This document shows, piece by piece, positions 30,092 through 38,749 of a stretch of DNA of 45,463 nt (positions within the stretch are counted from its first letter, which is position 1; each line of letters begins with the position of its first letter). The notes under the pieces were generated by a model, which saw nothing but the letters and a program-made list of their open reading frames with translations, made no database searches and was not told where the DNA came from. This DNA is from Mycobacteriales bacterium. Its GTDB lineage: Bacteria; Actinomycetota; Actinomycetes; Mycobacteriales; CADCTP01. Made by a program: the position numbers and the translations under genes. The stretch spans positions 1-45,463 of the forward strand of contig DASYKU010000002.1 in the NCBI GenBank assembly GCA_035995165.1, read 5' to 3'.

Positions 30092-31233
30092 CCGGGCAGC
30101 TCCACGGTCATCGTCACGCCCTCGCCCGGCCGCGACACCAGGCCGACGGTGCCGCCGAGGTGCCCGACCCGCTCCCGGACGCCGGTCAGCCCGTACCCGC
30201 CGGCGGGTAGCCCGGCGAGGCGGGTGGGCGGTTCGGCGACGCCGGTGGGCGGTTCGGCGACGCCGGCGGGCGGCTCGGCGAACCCGCGGCCGTCGTCCTC
30301 GACCCGCAGCCGGACGACGTCGGCGCGCGAGTAGTCCAGCAGCACCCGGGCGCGGCCGGCCCCGGCGTGCTTGCGCACGTTGGTCAGCGCCTCCTGGGTC
30401 GCGCGGTAGAGCGCCCGCTCGGCGTCGGCCGGCAGCGGCCGCGGCTCGCCCCGCACCTCCAGGTCGGCGGCCACGCCGGCGGACTCGGCCGTCAGCGCCG
30501 CCAGCGCGCCGGTCACCGTCTCCCACGGCTCCCGCAGCGCGGCCACCGACCGGCGTACGTCGGCCAGCGCCGCGCGGGCCTGGTCCTCGGCCTTGTCCAG
30601 CAGCTCGCCGGCCCGGTCCCGGTCGGCCGGCAGCACCGCCCGGGCCGCCCGGACCTGCATCTGCACGACGGTCAGGTGGTGCCCGAGCCCGTCGTGGATC
30701 TCCCGGGCCAGCCGGGTCCGCTCGGCCGCGGTGGCGACGTCCTCGGCCCGTTCCGCGTACGCGGTCAGCTGTTCGTTGGCCGCCGCCAGCGCGGTCCGGG
30801 CCCGCTGCACGTCGAGGTAGAGCGAGGCCAGCACGACCGCGAAGACGACCACGACCGTGGTGATCGTGGCCTCGCGCAGCCCGTCGGACCAGGACATGCC
30901 CACGTGCACCAGCGGAACCAGCGCCGCGACCACGATCGCCCACGGCCGCGGCAGCAGCAGCACGGCCTGGATCACGATCACCAGCAGCAGCAGGGTCGCG
31001 CCGGTCCCGGCCCGGGCCGCGTCGAAGAGCACGAACCCGAGCGCGAGCTGGACCGCGATGTACGCGACCGCGGCCGCCCGACCCCGCGACCGGACCCAGC
31101 GGAAGCCGAGCACGCACAGCAGTGCGACCAGGACCGCGAGCGGGACGGCCACCGCCGCCGGGGCCGGCCCGCTCGCCTCGACCACGACCACGAGCAGGGC
31201 GGCGCCGGTGAGCACGGCCAGCGCGCGGTTCAT
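30088..31233 (-). CDS. NarL-family sensor histidine kinase (HisKA_3)
   Basis: A 381-residue kinase with five or six N-terminal helices (about 5-140), a coiled linker, and the HisKA_3 box REIHDGLGHHLTV with phospho-His180. The HATPase domain has EALTNVRKHA (N box, 281-290), VEDDGRGF (312-319) and GYGLTGVRERV (347-357). Between the last two boxes lies an in-frame threefold 7-residue repeat AEPPxGV (about 319-339), encoded by three 21-bp units (30221-30283), lengthening the ATP lid. Coupled to the response regulator; autophosphorylation then transfer to its Asp57. Confidence 0.93.
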   Translation of the reverse strand: MNRALAVLTGAALLVVVVEASGPAPAAVAVPLAVLVALLCVLGFRWVRSRGRAAAVAYIAVQLALGFVLFDAARAGTGATLLLLVIVIQAVLLLPRPWAIVVAALVPLVHVGMSWSDGLREATITTVVVVFAVVLASLYLDVQRARTALAAANEQLTAYAERAEDVATAAERTRLAREIHDGLGHHLTVVQMQVRAARAVLPADRDRAGELLDKAEDQARAALADVRRSVAALREPWETVTGALAALTAESAGVAADLEVRGEPRPLPADAERALYRATQEALTNVRKHAGAGRARVLLDYSRADVVRLRVEDDGRGFAEPPAGVAEPPTGVAEPPTRLAGLPAGGYGLTGVRERVGHLGGTVGLVSRPGEGVTMTVELPG

Positions 31234-31277
31234 CCCGCCACTGTCGCGTCCGGCGCCGCCCTCGGCAACCGCCCGGG

Positions 31278-31694
31278 TCAGTCGGGGATCATCACCAGGC
31301 TCGCGGTCCCGCGCAGGCGCACGGCCTCGTACGTGTCCGGACCGGCCGGTCCGGCGATGGTGGTCGAGCTGATCCTGGTGATCCCGAGCGTACGGACGTG
31401 GGCGGAGGCGTGCGGCCCGTCCGTCCCGTCCGGCAGGACGATCTCCGGCACCAGCAGCGTGAACGTGGTGCTGCCGAAGTCCGGGATCGAGGACAGCGTC
31501 ACGGTCACCGTCCGGCCGAGCCCCTCGTTCTTCTCCTCGGTGACGTCCTCGTCGTGGAAGGTCATCGACGTCGCGTGGTGCTGGTAGAACAGCCGCGCGC
31601 GGCCCTTGCCCTCGATGACCGGGCCTGTCCCGCCCGGGTAGTAGGTGACGCGGATCCCGTCGCCGTGAAGCGCGATCTGGTTGGCACTGCTCAT
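31278..31694 (-). CDS. hypothetical protein
   Basis: A 138-residue soluble protein: NQIALHGDGIRVTYYPGGTG, RARLFYQHHATSMTFHDEDV, GRTVTVTLSSIPDFGSTTFT. It is predicted mostly beta strand, has no signal peptide, membrane segment or catalytic motif, and is one likely domain. Family not recognised. It lies 44 bases upstream of the kinase on the same strand, so it could be co-transcribed. Confidence 0.65.
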   Translation of the reverse strand: MSSANQIALHGDGIRVTYYPGGTGPVIEGKGRARLFYQHHATSMTFHDEDVTEEKNEGLGRTVTVTLSSIPDFGSTTFTLLVPEIVLPDGTDGPHASAHVRTLGITRISSTTIAGPAGPDTYEAVRLRGTASLVMIPD

Positions 31695-31837
31695 GTCGGA
31701 CTCCCCGTTCCGCAGAGGTGCTTACGCCCCGAGGAGTTGGCCGGATCCCGAGCGGATACAGATCTGAACCGCGGGGTGGGCGGGGGACGTGTCGGGGATG
31801 AGACCGGGTCGTCGACCCGGGCCGAGAGGAGTCGGTC

Positions 31838-32032
31838 GTGACCGAGGACGTGCAGAGCCCGCAGCAGAACCCGGATCCCGTCCGGAAGCCAGGAGGCAGC
31901 AGCCGTCGGCCGGTGGTGATCACGATCGTCGCCGTGGTCGTCGTGATCGGGCTGGTGGTGCTGCTGATCGCGCTGTTCGGCGGTGGCGGTGGCACCGGGA
32001 CCGGCGGTGGCGGCGGGGGATCCGGCTACTGA
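31838..32032 (+). CDS. small single-pass membrane protein with Gly-rich tail
   Basis: A 64-residue protein: hydrophilic N-terminus, one helix PVVITIVAVVVVIGLVVLLIALF (about 25-47) and a tail of mostly Gly (GGGGGTGTGGGGGGSGY). GTG 31838 follows GAGAGGAGTCG. A 7-bp hairpin CCGGGTC/GACCCGG lies just upstream (31804-31820). Function unknown. Confidence 0.6.
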   Translation: MTEDVQSPQQNPDPVRKPGGSSRRPVVITIVAVVVVIGLVVLLIALFGGGGGTGTGGGGGGSGY

Positions 32033-32088
32033 CCGGCCCGCACGGCCGGACACGGTAGGCGCGGCCGGGGGCCGGCGCCCCGGGCGGC

Positions 32089-32262
32089 TCAGGTGTTGAG
32101 GGCGCCGGCCCAGCGCCAGTCGCCGTCCGGGCCGAGGTACTCGACCCGGAACACCTCCGCCTCCTCGTACTCCTCGGCCGCGGCCAGCGCCGCCTCCCGG
32201 TCGGCGAACTCGTCCTCCTCGACCACGTCGCCCATCGCGTCGAGGAACCGGTAGCGGGTCAT
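32089..32262 (-). CDS. small acidic hypothetical protein
   Basis: A 57-residue protein, MTRYRFLDAMGDVVEEDEFA, AAEEYEEAEVFRVEYLGPDGDWRW, very acidic. Its ATG overlaps the stop of the large LuxR-type regulator (ATGA), so it is co-translated. No family recognised. Confidence 0.6.
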   Translation of the reverse strand: MTRYRFLDAMGDVVEEDEFADREAALAAAEEYEEAEVFRVEYLGPDGDWRWAGALNT

Positions 32263-35126
32263 GCCGGAACCGTACGGCCTGGCACCCCCAGCTCGGCCAG
32301 GTGCCGGACGGCCTCGGTCCGGGTCCGGCAGCCGAGCTTGACCAGGCTGTTCTGCACGTGCATCTCGACCGTGCGCGGCGACAGGAAGAGTTCGGTCGCG
32401 ATCTGCTTGCTGGTGCAGCCCATCGCGACGAGCCGCATGACCTCGGTCTCGCGGCCGGACAGTCCACCGGGGTTCGAGTGGGACCGCCGCCGGCCCGGCG
32501 CCTCGCCCAGCGCGGCCAGCTCGGCCGACACCGCGGCGCAGAAGTAGTCCGCGTGCAGCCGCTGCGCCCCGGACAACGCCGTCCGGAGCATCGCGACGGC
32601 CGCGGAACGGTCGCCGCCCCGGGCCAGCGCGACGCCGGCCCGGTGCTGCGCCTGCAGCGCGGCCACCGGCAGGTCGAGCGCGGCGAACTGGGTCGCCGCC
32701 GCGGTCAGCTCCGCCGCGGCGGTCGCCGGGTCGCCGTCGGCCAGCGCGGCCTCGCCGAGCGCGTGCGTGAGCGCGGCCCGGGCCTCGGGCTGGGCGGTCC
32801 GGCCGGCGATCGCGGCCAGCGCGGCCGCGCAGGCCCGCGTCTGCGGCCCGGCCCCGGCCGTGGCGAAGAACGTCGAGGCCCACTGCAGCACCGGGACCGT
32901 GTAGTGGCTCTCCTCGGTGCGGCGCCACCGATCCAGGATCGCGCCGGCGTGCCCGGCGGCGTCCCCGGGCCGGCCGGCCTGGTCGTCCAGCACGGCCAGG
33001 CCCCAGGCCGACAGCAGCTCCATCGGCACGAGCTCGGTCCGGGTCGCGATCGAGCGCGACTCCAGCAACCAGGGCCGGGCCCTGGCCGGGGCGCCGCGCA
33101 TCGCGTGCACCAGCCCGAGGATCCCGGCTGCGACGGCCCGCGGGTGCGGCGGCCCGTCGGTGTCGAGCACCTCACGGCAGATGTCGGCGGCGCGGTCCCA
33201 CTCCCCACAGGAGAACAGCACGGCGGTCACGCAGGCCCGGCAGAGGAGCCCGGCGCCGTCCTGGTCGTGCAGATCGCAGAACTGGTACGCCGAGGCGTAG
33301 GCGGTCCGGGCCGCCCGGTGGTCGCCGGAGTGCTCCAGCGCGTCGGCCAGCCGCTGGTAGATCTCGGCGGCCGGGCCGGTCAGCTCCGCGGCCAGAGCCC
33401 GGTCGAGCGCGGCCCGCACGATCCGGACACCCTCCGCGGTCCGGCCGGCCCGGGCGAGCAGGTTCCCGCGCTGGCCCTCGATGCGGACGGACAGGTCGGT
33501 CCGGTCGGCCGCGTCGGCGTCGCACCGGGCCAGGTCGAGCACGTCCAGCGCGGCCCGGAAGCTGGCGGCCGAGCGCAGGTGGTTCGCGGCGGCGAGCCGG
33601 TCGGCCGCGGACTCGGCCGGCAGCCCGGCCGCGACGAACGCGAGCGCGGCCGCCTCCCGGGCCGCGAGTGCGCGGTCCCACTGGCCGAGCAGCTCGTGCG
33701 CCAGCGCCAGTCGCCGGTACGCGCCGGCCCGGTCCGGCGGCGAGGCGCAGCCGTTCGCCAGCTCGGTCAGCAGCACGACGGACTCGGCGTGGTCGGAGCA
33801 CATCTCCGCGCACTGCGCCAGCCCGTCCACCACCGCGAGCCGGCCGGCGTCCTCGGCCGGCCAGAGGTCGAGCGCGGTGCGCAGCGCGCCGGCCGCGTCC
33901 CGGTACGCGTGCACCTGCCGGAAGCCGTCCGCCGCCGTCAGGAGTGCGGACCGGGCCCGGTCCAGCTCGTGCGCGGCCAGCAGGTGCGCGGCGACCAGTG
34001 CGGCCGGGGCACCGGCGGACTCGAGCCGGGCCGCGGCGGCCCGGTGCAGGGCGCGGCGGCGGGACCAGGGGATGTCGGCGTAGACGGCGTCGCGGGTCAG
34101 CGCGTGCCGGAACGAGGCCCGCCCGCCGGTGACGGCGGTGACGAGCCCACCCCCCGCCAACTCCTCCGGCCACCCGCCGCCCCCGCCGCCTCCGCCGGCC
34201 GGGCCGGCCGGGATGTCGGCCGCGCCGGGCGGGCCGGCCGCGATGTCGGCCATGCCGGCCGGGCCGGCCGCGATGTCGGCCGCGGTGCCGGACAGGGACA
34301 CGGACAGGGACACGGACAGGGCCAGGGCGAGGGCGGCGTCGGGGTCGAACTCGGTGCCGAGGACGGCCGCCGCCTCCAGGACCGGGAGGGATGCCGGGGA
34401 GAGCCGGCCGGTGCGCAGCAGCACCGCCTCCCGGATCCCGTCCGGCACGCCGGTGTCCCCGTCGGCCAGCGCCGCCGCCAGCTCCTCGACCGCGAACGGC
34501 ACCCCCTCGGCCCGGTCCGCGATCGCATCCGCGACCGCGGGACCGAGCTCCAGCCCGGCCAGCATCTCCCGGACCGCGACCCGGTCCAGCGGCGCCAGCG
34601 TGACCTCGGCCAGCAACCCCCGCCGCCGCAGCTCCGCCCGCATCCCGCGCAGCCGGTGCCCGCGCGGCAGCTCGTCGCTGCGGTAGCAGCCGACCAGCAG
34701 CACCGGCGACCCGCGCACTGCATCGGCCAGCGCCGGCAGCAGGTCGAGCGTGTCGTCGTCGGCCCACTGCAGGTCGTCCAGCACGACCACGGCCGGCCCG
34801 GACGCCAGGGCGGTCCGGACCGCGGCCGCGAGCCGGGAGCGGTCCAGCGGCCCGGCCGGCCCCAGCTCCGGAAGGACCGGCGCCAGCCCGGGGGACCGGT
34901 CGGTGCCCTGCCGCAGCACCTGGGCCAGCACGTCGTACGCCGCCGCCTTCCACTCCCCGGCCCGCCCCCGCAGGGCCGGGAAGCCGGAGACGACGCTGTC
35001 GACCAGGGTGGTCTTGCCGACCCCGGCCTCCCCCGAGACGAGCACGACCGGAGGCCGGTCGGCCGGGATCGCCAGCAGCAGCGCGCGCAGCGCCTCCTGG
35101 GGCGCGTCCCGGCCGACCAGCGTCAT
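32259..35126 (-). CDS. large ATP-binding LuxR-family regulator (LAL type)
   Basis: A 955-residue regulator. N-terminal AAA/NACHT-like ATPase: VGRDAPQEALRALLLAIPAD, Walker A SGEAGVGKTTL (about 29-39), Walker B AVVVLDDLQWAD. A central helical, TPR-like region spans about 400-880. The C-terminal LuxR HTH (about 890-940) reads GGLSGRETEVMRLVAMGCTS, KQIATELFLSPRTVEMHVQN. Inside the ATPase module is a low-complexity insert of S/V/L and 10-residue A-D-I-A-A-G-P repeats ending in polyglycine. LAL proteins usually activate nearby biosynthetic or catabolic genes; the ligand is unknown. ATG 35126 is used. Confidence 0.9.
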   Translation of the reverse strand: MTLVGRDAPQEALRALLLAIPADRPPVVLVSGEAGVGKTTLVDSVVSGFPALRGRAGEWKAAAYDVLAQVLRQGTDRSPGLAPVLPELGPAGPLDRSRLAAAVRTALASGPAVVVLDDLQWADDDTLDLLPALADAVRGSPVLLVGCYRSDELPRGHRLRGMRAELRRRGLLAEVTLAPLDRVAVREMLAGLELGPAVADAIADRAEGVPFAVEELAAALADGDTGVPDGIREAVLLRTGRLSPASLPVLEAAAVLGTEFDPDAALALALSVSLSVSLSGTAADIAAGPAGMADIAAGPPGAADIPAGPAGGGGGGGGWPEELAGGGLVTAVTGGRASFRHALTRDAVYADIPWSRRRALHRAAAARLESAGAPAALVAAHLLAAHELDRARSALLTAADGFRQVHAYRDAAGALRTALDLWPAEDAGRLAVVDGLAQCAEMCSDHAESVVLLTELANGCASPPDRAGAYRRLALAHELLGQWDRALAAREAAALAFVAAGLPAESAADRLAAANHLRSAASFRAALDVLDLARCDADAADRTDLSVRIEGQRGNLLARAGRTAEGVRIVRAALDRALAAELTGPAAEIYQRLADALEHSGDHRAARTAYASAYQFCDLHDQDGAGLLCRACVTAVLFSCGEWDRAADICREVLDTDGPPHPRAVAAGILGLVHAMRGAPARARPWLLESRSIATRTELVPMELLSAWGLAVLDDQAGRPGDAAGHAGAILDRWRRTEESHYTVPVLQWASTFFATAGAGPQTRACAAALAAIAGRTAQPEARAALTHALGEAALADGDPATAAAELTAAATQFAALDLPVAALQAQHRAGVALARGGDRSAAVAMLRTALSGAQRLHADYFCAAVSAELAALGEAPGRRRSHSNPGGLSGRETEVMRLVAMGCTSKQIATELFLSPRTVEMHVQNSLVKLGCRTRTEAVRHLAELGVPGRTVPA
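34201..34326. repeat. 30-bp and 12-bp tandem repeats inside the LAL gene
   Basis: Units of 30 bases opening GGGCCGGCCG begin at 34201, 34231 and 34261 (2.8 copies), then units of 12 bases GACAGGGACACG at 34291, 34303 and 34315 (the last partial). Both periods are multiples of three, so the protein stays in frame and gains a decapeptide repeat and SVSLSVSLS. Confidence 0.85.
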
Positions 35127-35149
35127 GCCGTCAGCTTCCCGCACCAGCG

Positions 35150-36208
35150 TCACGGGCGGGCTTCGAAGACCAGATTGAACGGGGTCTCGGCCGCCCGCCG
35201 GAACGAGGAGAACCCGGCCTCCCGGACCAGCGCCTCGATCGCGGCCTCGCCCGCCTGCGCGCCCAGCGCGTACCCGCCGTGCTGGGACTTGGCGTTGGGC
35301 AGGCAGAGGAACGTCGAGAAGTTGTAGTAGACCCGGCCGACCGGGTTGAGGTTGTCCGGCACCGCATCGCCCGCGGCCGGCTCGACGATCAGCCAGGTCC
35401 CGTCCGGGGCCAGCGACTGCCGGATGTGCGCGGCCGCCCCGGCCGGGTCGCCCATGTCGTGCAGGCAGTCGAACGTGGTGACCAGGTCGTAGCCGGAGCC
35501 GCTGAAGCCGGCCGCCGGGGTGACCTCGAACCCGGCCCGGTCGGCGACGCCCCCGTCGGCGGCCCGCTTGCGCGCGGTGTCGATGGAGCCGGCGTGGTAG
35601 TCGGAGCCGGTGAACCGCGAGACCGGGTACGCCTGCGCCATCAGCACCGTCGAGGCCCCCAGCCCGCAGCCGACGTCGGCGACGCTCGCGCCGGCGGTGA
35701 GCTTGCCGACCACGCCGTCCAGCGCGGGCAGCCACTCCGGGACGAGGTGCGCGGCGTACCCGGGGCGGAAGAACTGTTCGCAGCCGAGGAAGACGTCCGC
35801 GTCGTGCTCGTGCCAGCCGACCCCGTTGCCGGTCCGGAACGCCTCGGTGATCTGCGGCTCGGCCTTGAGCGCGCCGAGGGCGAAGGTGAACGCGCCGGGC
35901 GCGTGCACGGCCGCCGCCGGGTCGGCCAGCACGTACGCCTGCTCCGGCGTCAGCGAGTACGTGTGGGCGTCCGCGTCGTAGGTCACGTAGCCGGCCGCGG
36001 CCTGGCCGCGCAGCCACTCGGTGACGTAGCGGGCGTCGGTGCCGGTCCGCGTGGCCAGCTCGTCGCCGGTCGCCGGGCCGCCCGCGGCCAGCCCGCGGTA
36101 GAGGCCGGCCTTGTGACCGACGACCACGTTGCCGGCGGTCATCGTCGCGCCCAGGTCCCCGACGAACCGGTGCACGAAGTCCATGAGCTTGTCCTGGTCG
36201 AGCGCCAT
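35150..36208 (-). CDS. SAM-dependent methyltransferase with N-terminal winged helix (Rv2258c-like)
   Basis: A 352-residue protein. The N-terminal winged-helix dimer domain (about 10-90) reads GLYRGLAAGGPATGDELATR, DARYVTEWLRGQAAAGYV. The SAM core has ASVADVGCGLGASTVLMA (about 170-187), SRFTGSDYHAGS and DLVTTFDCLHDMGDP, then LAPDGTWLIVEP. ATG 36208 follows GAGGGGATCGAG. It resembles mycobacterial Rv2258c-type enzymes of unknown substrate. It ends just before the LAL regulator on the same strand. Confidence 0.88.
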   Translation of the reverse strand: MALDQDKLMDFVHRFVGDLGATMTAGNVVVGHKAGLYRGLAAGGPATGDELATRTGTDARYVTEWLRGQAAAGYVTYDADAHTYSLTPEQAYVLADPAAAVHAPGAFTFALGALKAEPQITEAFRTGNGVGWHEHDADVFLGCEQFFRPGYAAHLVPEWLPALDGVVGKLTAGASVADVGCGLGASTVLMAQAYPVSRFTGSDYHAGSIDTARKRAADGGVADRAGFEVTPAAGFSGSGYDLVTTFDCLHDMGDPAGAAAHIRQSLAPDGTWLIVEPAAGDAVPDNLNPVGRVYYNFSTFLCLPNAKSQHGGYALGAQAGEAAIEALVREAGFSSFRRAAETPFNLVFEARP

Positions 36209-36368
36209 CTCGATCCCCTCGTACGGGGAGTCCTCTGTGGACTCCCGACGCACTCGAACGTAGGGACGGCCGGGACGCGGAAACACCGTAGGACTACGGC
36301 ATTTACCAGCCCGCTGACGACCATGCGGATGATAGCTATGGTTCAGTCGAGGGGACGGAGACGGATCA

Positions 36369-36470
36369 TGACGGACCGAACGCGACCGCGCCCTTCGGCG
36401 GGCTGGCCGGCGCTGGTCGACGCGGCGGCCGAGCAGCTGCCCATCATCACCGAGGGCGCCTCGGACTCCG
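36369..36470 (+). pseudogene. orphan 5' gene fragment
   Basis: An ATG at 36369 with AGGGGACGGAG upstream begins MTDRTRPRPSAGWPALVDAA, AEQLPIITEGASDS. It looks like a genuine gene start (perhaps of an acyl-CoA dehydrogenase-like hydroxylase), but codon character fades after about 35 codons, where antisense sequence of another gene begins. The short palindrome ATAGCTAT (about 36331) lies in its promoter. Assignment is weak. Confidence 0.3.
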
Positions 36471-36483
36471 CGTCCTTCGACGA

Positions 36484-36624
36484 GGTGCAGCTCGGAGACG
36501 ATGCGGATCCGCTGGATGTTCGGCGTCCCGCCGGCGATGGCCCAGCCGTGCGCGTCCCGGTGCAGCCGCTCGATGCCGTACTCCTCGGTGTAGGCGCTGG
36601 TGCTGCCGGTGGCCGGGCGCTGAT
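36484..36624 (-). pseudogene. C-terminal fragment of an acyl-CoA dehydrogenase
   Basis: The minus-strand frame reads ATGSTSAYTEEYGIERLHRD, AHGWAIAGGTPNIQRIRIVSE. The G-x-ER-x-x-RD...IAGGTxxIQ-x-IRIxSE pattern is the end of the acyl-CoA dehydrogenase C-terminal helical domain, including the FAD-contacting GGT loop. No upstream catalytic part is present and it abuts an opposite-strand gene start, so it is a deletion scar. Confidence 0.5.
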
Positions 36625-36706
36625 CGCGCCGCGGGACGACGTCCGGCCCGAGCGGGGCCGGCGCTCGGCCGGCACCCTGGTGCCGGAGACGCCTTGGCGA
36701 GCCCGG

Positions 36707-37963
36707 CTATCGGGCCGCCGGGGACTCAGCCGACCGGGCCGCCGGGGACTCCGCCGATCGGGCCGGCGGGGTCGCCGGGGCGGTTCGGCGTTCGACGGCG
36801 CGGGAGACGCCGAGGACGGTCAGCCCACCGACACCCAGCAGGGCACCGACGACGGCCGGCGCGGTGTACCCGTACCCGGCGGCGAGGACGAGCCCGCCGA
36901 GGTACGCGCCGACCGCGTTGGCGATGTTCAGCGCGGCGTGGTTGCCGGCCGCGGCCAGCCCCTGCGCGTCCCCGGCCACGTCCATCAGCCGGGTCTGCAG
37001 CGCGGGCAGGGTGAGGGAGCCGCTGGCGCCGATGAGGAAGATCGTCACCCCGGCGGTGACCGGGTTGTGCACGGTGACGGTGAACAGCAGCAGCACCACG
37101 ATCGTGGCCGACATGCCGGTGACGATCGTGCCGACCACGAACCGGTCGGCGAGCCGGCCGCCGGCCTCGGTGCCGACGGTCATGCCCAGCCCGAACAACG
37201 CCAGCGCCAGCGGCACGGCCGACTCGGAGAAGCCCGAGAGCGTGGTCAGCGTGGGGGAGATGTAGCTGTAGACGGCGAAGAACCCGCCGAAGCCGACCGC
37301 GCCGACGGCCAGCGTGAGCAGCACCAGCGGGCGCCGCAGCGCGCCGAGCTCCCGGGCCGGGCTGGCGCCGTCCGCGGCCGGGACCGCCGGCACCGCCCGG
37401 GCGATCGCCGCCACCGCGACCGCCCCGATCACCGCCACCGCCCAGTACGTGCTGCGCCAGCCCAGGTGCTGCCCGAGCGTGGTCGCCAGCGGCACCCCGA
37501 CGATGTTGGCGACGGTCAGCCCGAGCATCACCCGGGCCACCGCCCGCCCGCGCCGCTCCGGCACCAGCTCGGCGGCCACGATCGAGGCGATCCCGAAGTA
37601 CGCGCCGTGCGGCAGCCCGCTGCCGAACCGGGCCAGCTCCAGCAGCCCGAAGCTCGGAGCCAGCGCGGACAGCCCGTTGCCGACCGCGAACGCGGCCATC
37701 AGCGCGAGCAGCAGCGCCTTGCGCGGCAGCCGGGCGCCGAGGACGGCCAGCAGCGGGGCGCCGACGACCACGCCCAGCGCGTACGCGGAGACGAGGTGGC
37801 CGCCGGTCGGGATGCTCGCGCCGAGGTCGCCGGTCACGTCCGGGAGCACGCCCATCGTCGCGAACTCGGTGGTGCCGATGCCGAACCCGCCCAGCGCCAG
37901 AGCGGCCAGGCTCCAGGCGGGCGTCCGGGTCCGGACCGGCGGGGCGGCGACGACGGTGCTCAC
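36707..37963 (-). CDS. MFS (DHA1, AraJ/Cmx-like) efflux transporter
   Basis: A 418-residue, 12-helix major facilitator. The first helix and loop, LAALALGGFGIGTTEFATMGVLPDV, then GAPLLAVLGARLPRKALLLALM (motif A region), HGAYFGIASIVAAELV and GVPLATTLGQHLGWRSTYWAV (motif C-like) fit arabinose-efflux/chloramphenicol-exporter relatives. Substrate not predictable. The tail carries two copies of ARSAESPA from a 24-bp tandem repeat (36711-36758). GTG 37963 faces a divergent methyltransferase at 38024. Confidence 0.9.
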   Translation of the reverse strand: MSTVVAAPPVRTRTPAWSLAALALGGFGIGTTEFATMGVLPDVTGDLGASIPTGGHLVSAYALGVVVGAPLLAVLGARLPRKALLLALMAAFAVGNGLSALAPSFGLLELARFGSGLPHGAYFGIASIVAAELVPERRGRAVARVMLGLTVANIVGVPLATTLGQHLGWRSTYWAVAVIGAVAVAAIARAVPAVPAADGASPARELGALRRPLVLLTLAVGAVGFGGFFAVYSYISPTLTTLSGFSESAVPLALALFGLGMTVGTEAGGRLADRFVVGTIVTGMSATIVVLLLFTVTVHNPVTAGVTIFLIGASGSLTLPALQTRLMDVAGDAQGLAAAGNHAALNIANAVGAYLGGLVLAAGYGYTAPAVVGALLGVGGLTVLGVSRAVERRTAPATPPARSAESPAARSAESPAAR

Positions 37964-38023
37964 TTCTGAATCGAACCAGTACGCCGCGACGGGATTCCCG
38001 GCGTCGGGGCAGACTGCCGGATC

Positions 38024-38749
38024 GTGACCTACGGAAACCCGTTCGTAGCCGCCGCCGACCGGTACGCGGCCGGGCGGCCCTACCACCACGCCCGGACGCT
38101 GGGCCGCGCGCTGGCCGGCCGGCGCCCGCGCTCCGCGCTCGACGTCGCCTGCGGCACCGGGCTGTCCACCCGCGGCCTGGCCGACCTCGGGATCCCCGCG
38201 GTCGGCACCGACCTGGTGCCGGCGATGGTGGCCCGGGCCCGCGCCGACACCGGCCTGCCGTACGCGGTCGCCTCGGCCGAGGCGCTGCCGGTCGCGTCCG
38301 GGTCGGTCGAGCTGGTCACGGTCAGCTCGGCGGTGCACTGGTTCGGCCGGGACCGGTTCCTGGCCGAGGTGGCCCGGGTGCTGCGGCCCGGCGGTCTTCT
38401 GCTGCTCTACGAGCACGCCGGGGCGCGTCCGGCGGATCCCGCGTACGTCGGCTGGGTCGGGGACACCTACCTGGTCCGGTACCCGGCGCCGCCGCGCGGG
38501 CCGATGGCGGCCGCCGTCGAGCCCGGGGAGCGGTTCGTGGTCGAGCGGTCCGAGCGCTGGCGCGACGAGGTGCCGTTCACCCTGGCCGGGCTGGTCGCCT
38601 ACCTGCTCTCCCAGACCAACCTGGTCGACGAGGACCCCGCGGTCGTGACGCCCTGGCTGCGGGCCGAGCTACGTCCCTTCTTCCCCGGGCAGGAGCCCGT
38701 GCCCTTCGCCTTCGACGCGGGCGCCCAGCTGCTGCGGCTCGTCGGCTGA
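38024..38749 (+). CDS. class I SAM-dependent methyltransferase
   Basis: A 241-residue Methyltransf_11 protein: ALDVACGTGLSTRGLADLG (motif I, about 38-56), AVGTDLVPAMVARARA, SVELVTVSSAVHWFGRDRFL and LRPGGLLLLYEHAG. N-terminus FVAAADRYAAGRPYHH is typical. GTG 38024 is divergent from the MFS gene. The last 81 bases overlap, tail to tail, with the GH65 gene. Confidence 0.85.
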   Translation: MTYGNPFVAAADRYAAGRPYHHARTLGRALAGRRPRSALDVACGTGLSTRGLADLGIPAVGTDLVPAMVARARADTGLPYAVASAEALPVASGSVELVTVSSAVHWFGRDRFLAEVARVLRPGGLLLLYEHAGARPADPAYVGWVGDTYLVRYPAPPRGPMAAAVEPGERFVVERSERWRDEVPFTLAGLVAYLLSQTNLVDEDPAVVTPWLRAELRPFFPGQEPVPFAFDAGAQLLRLVG

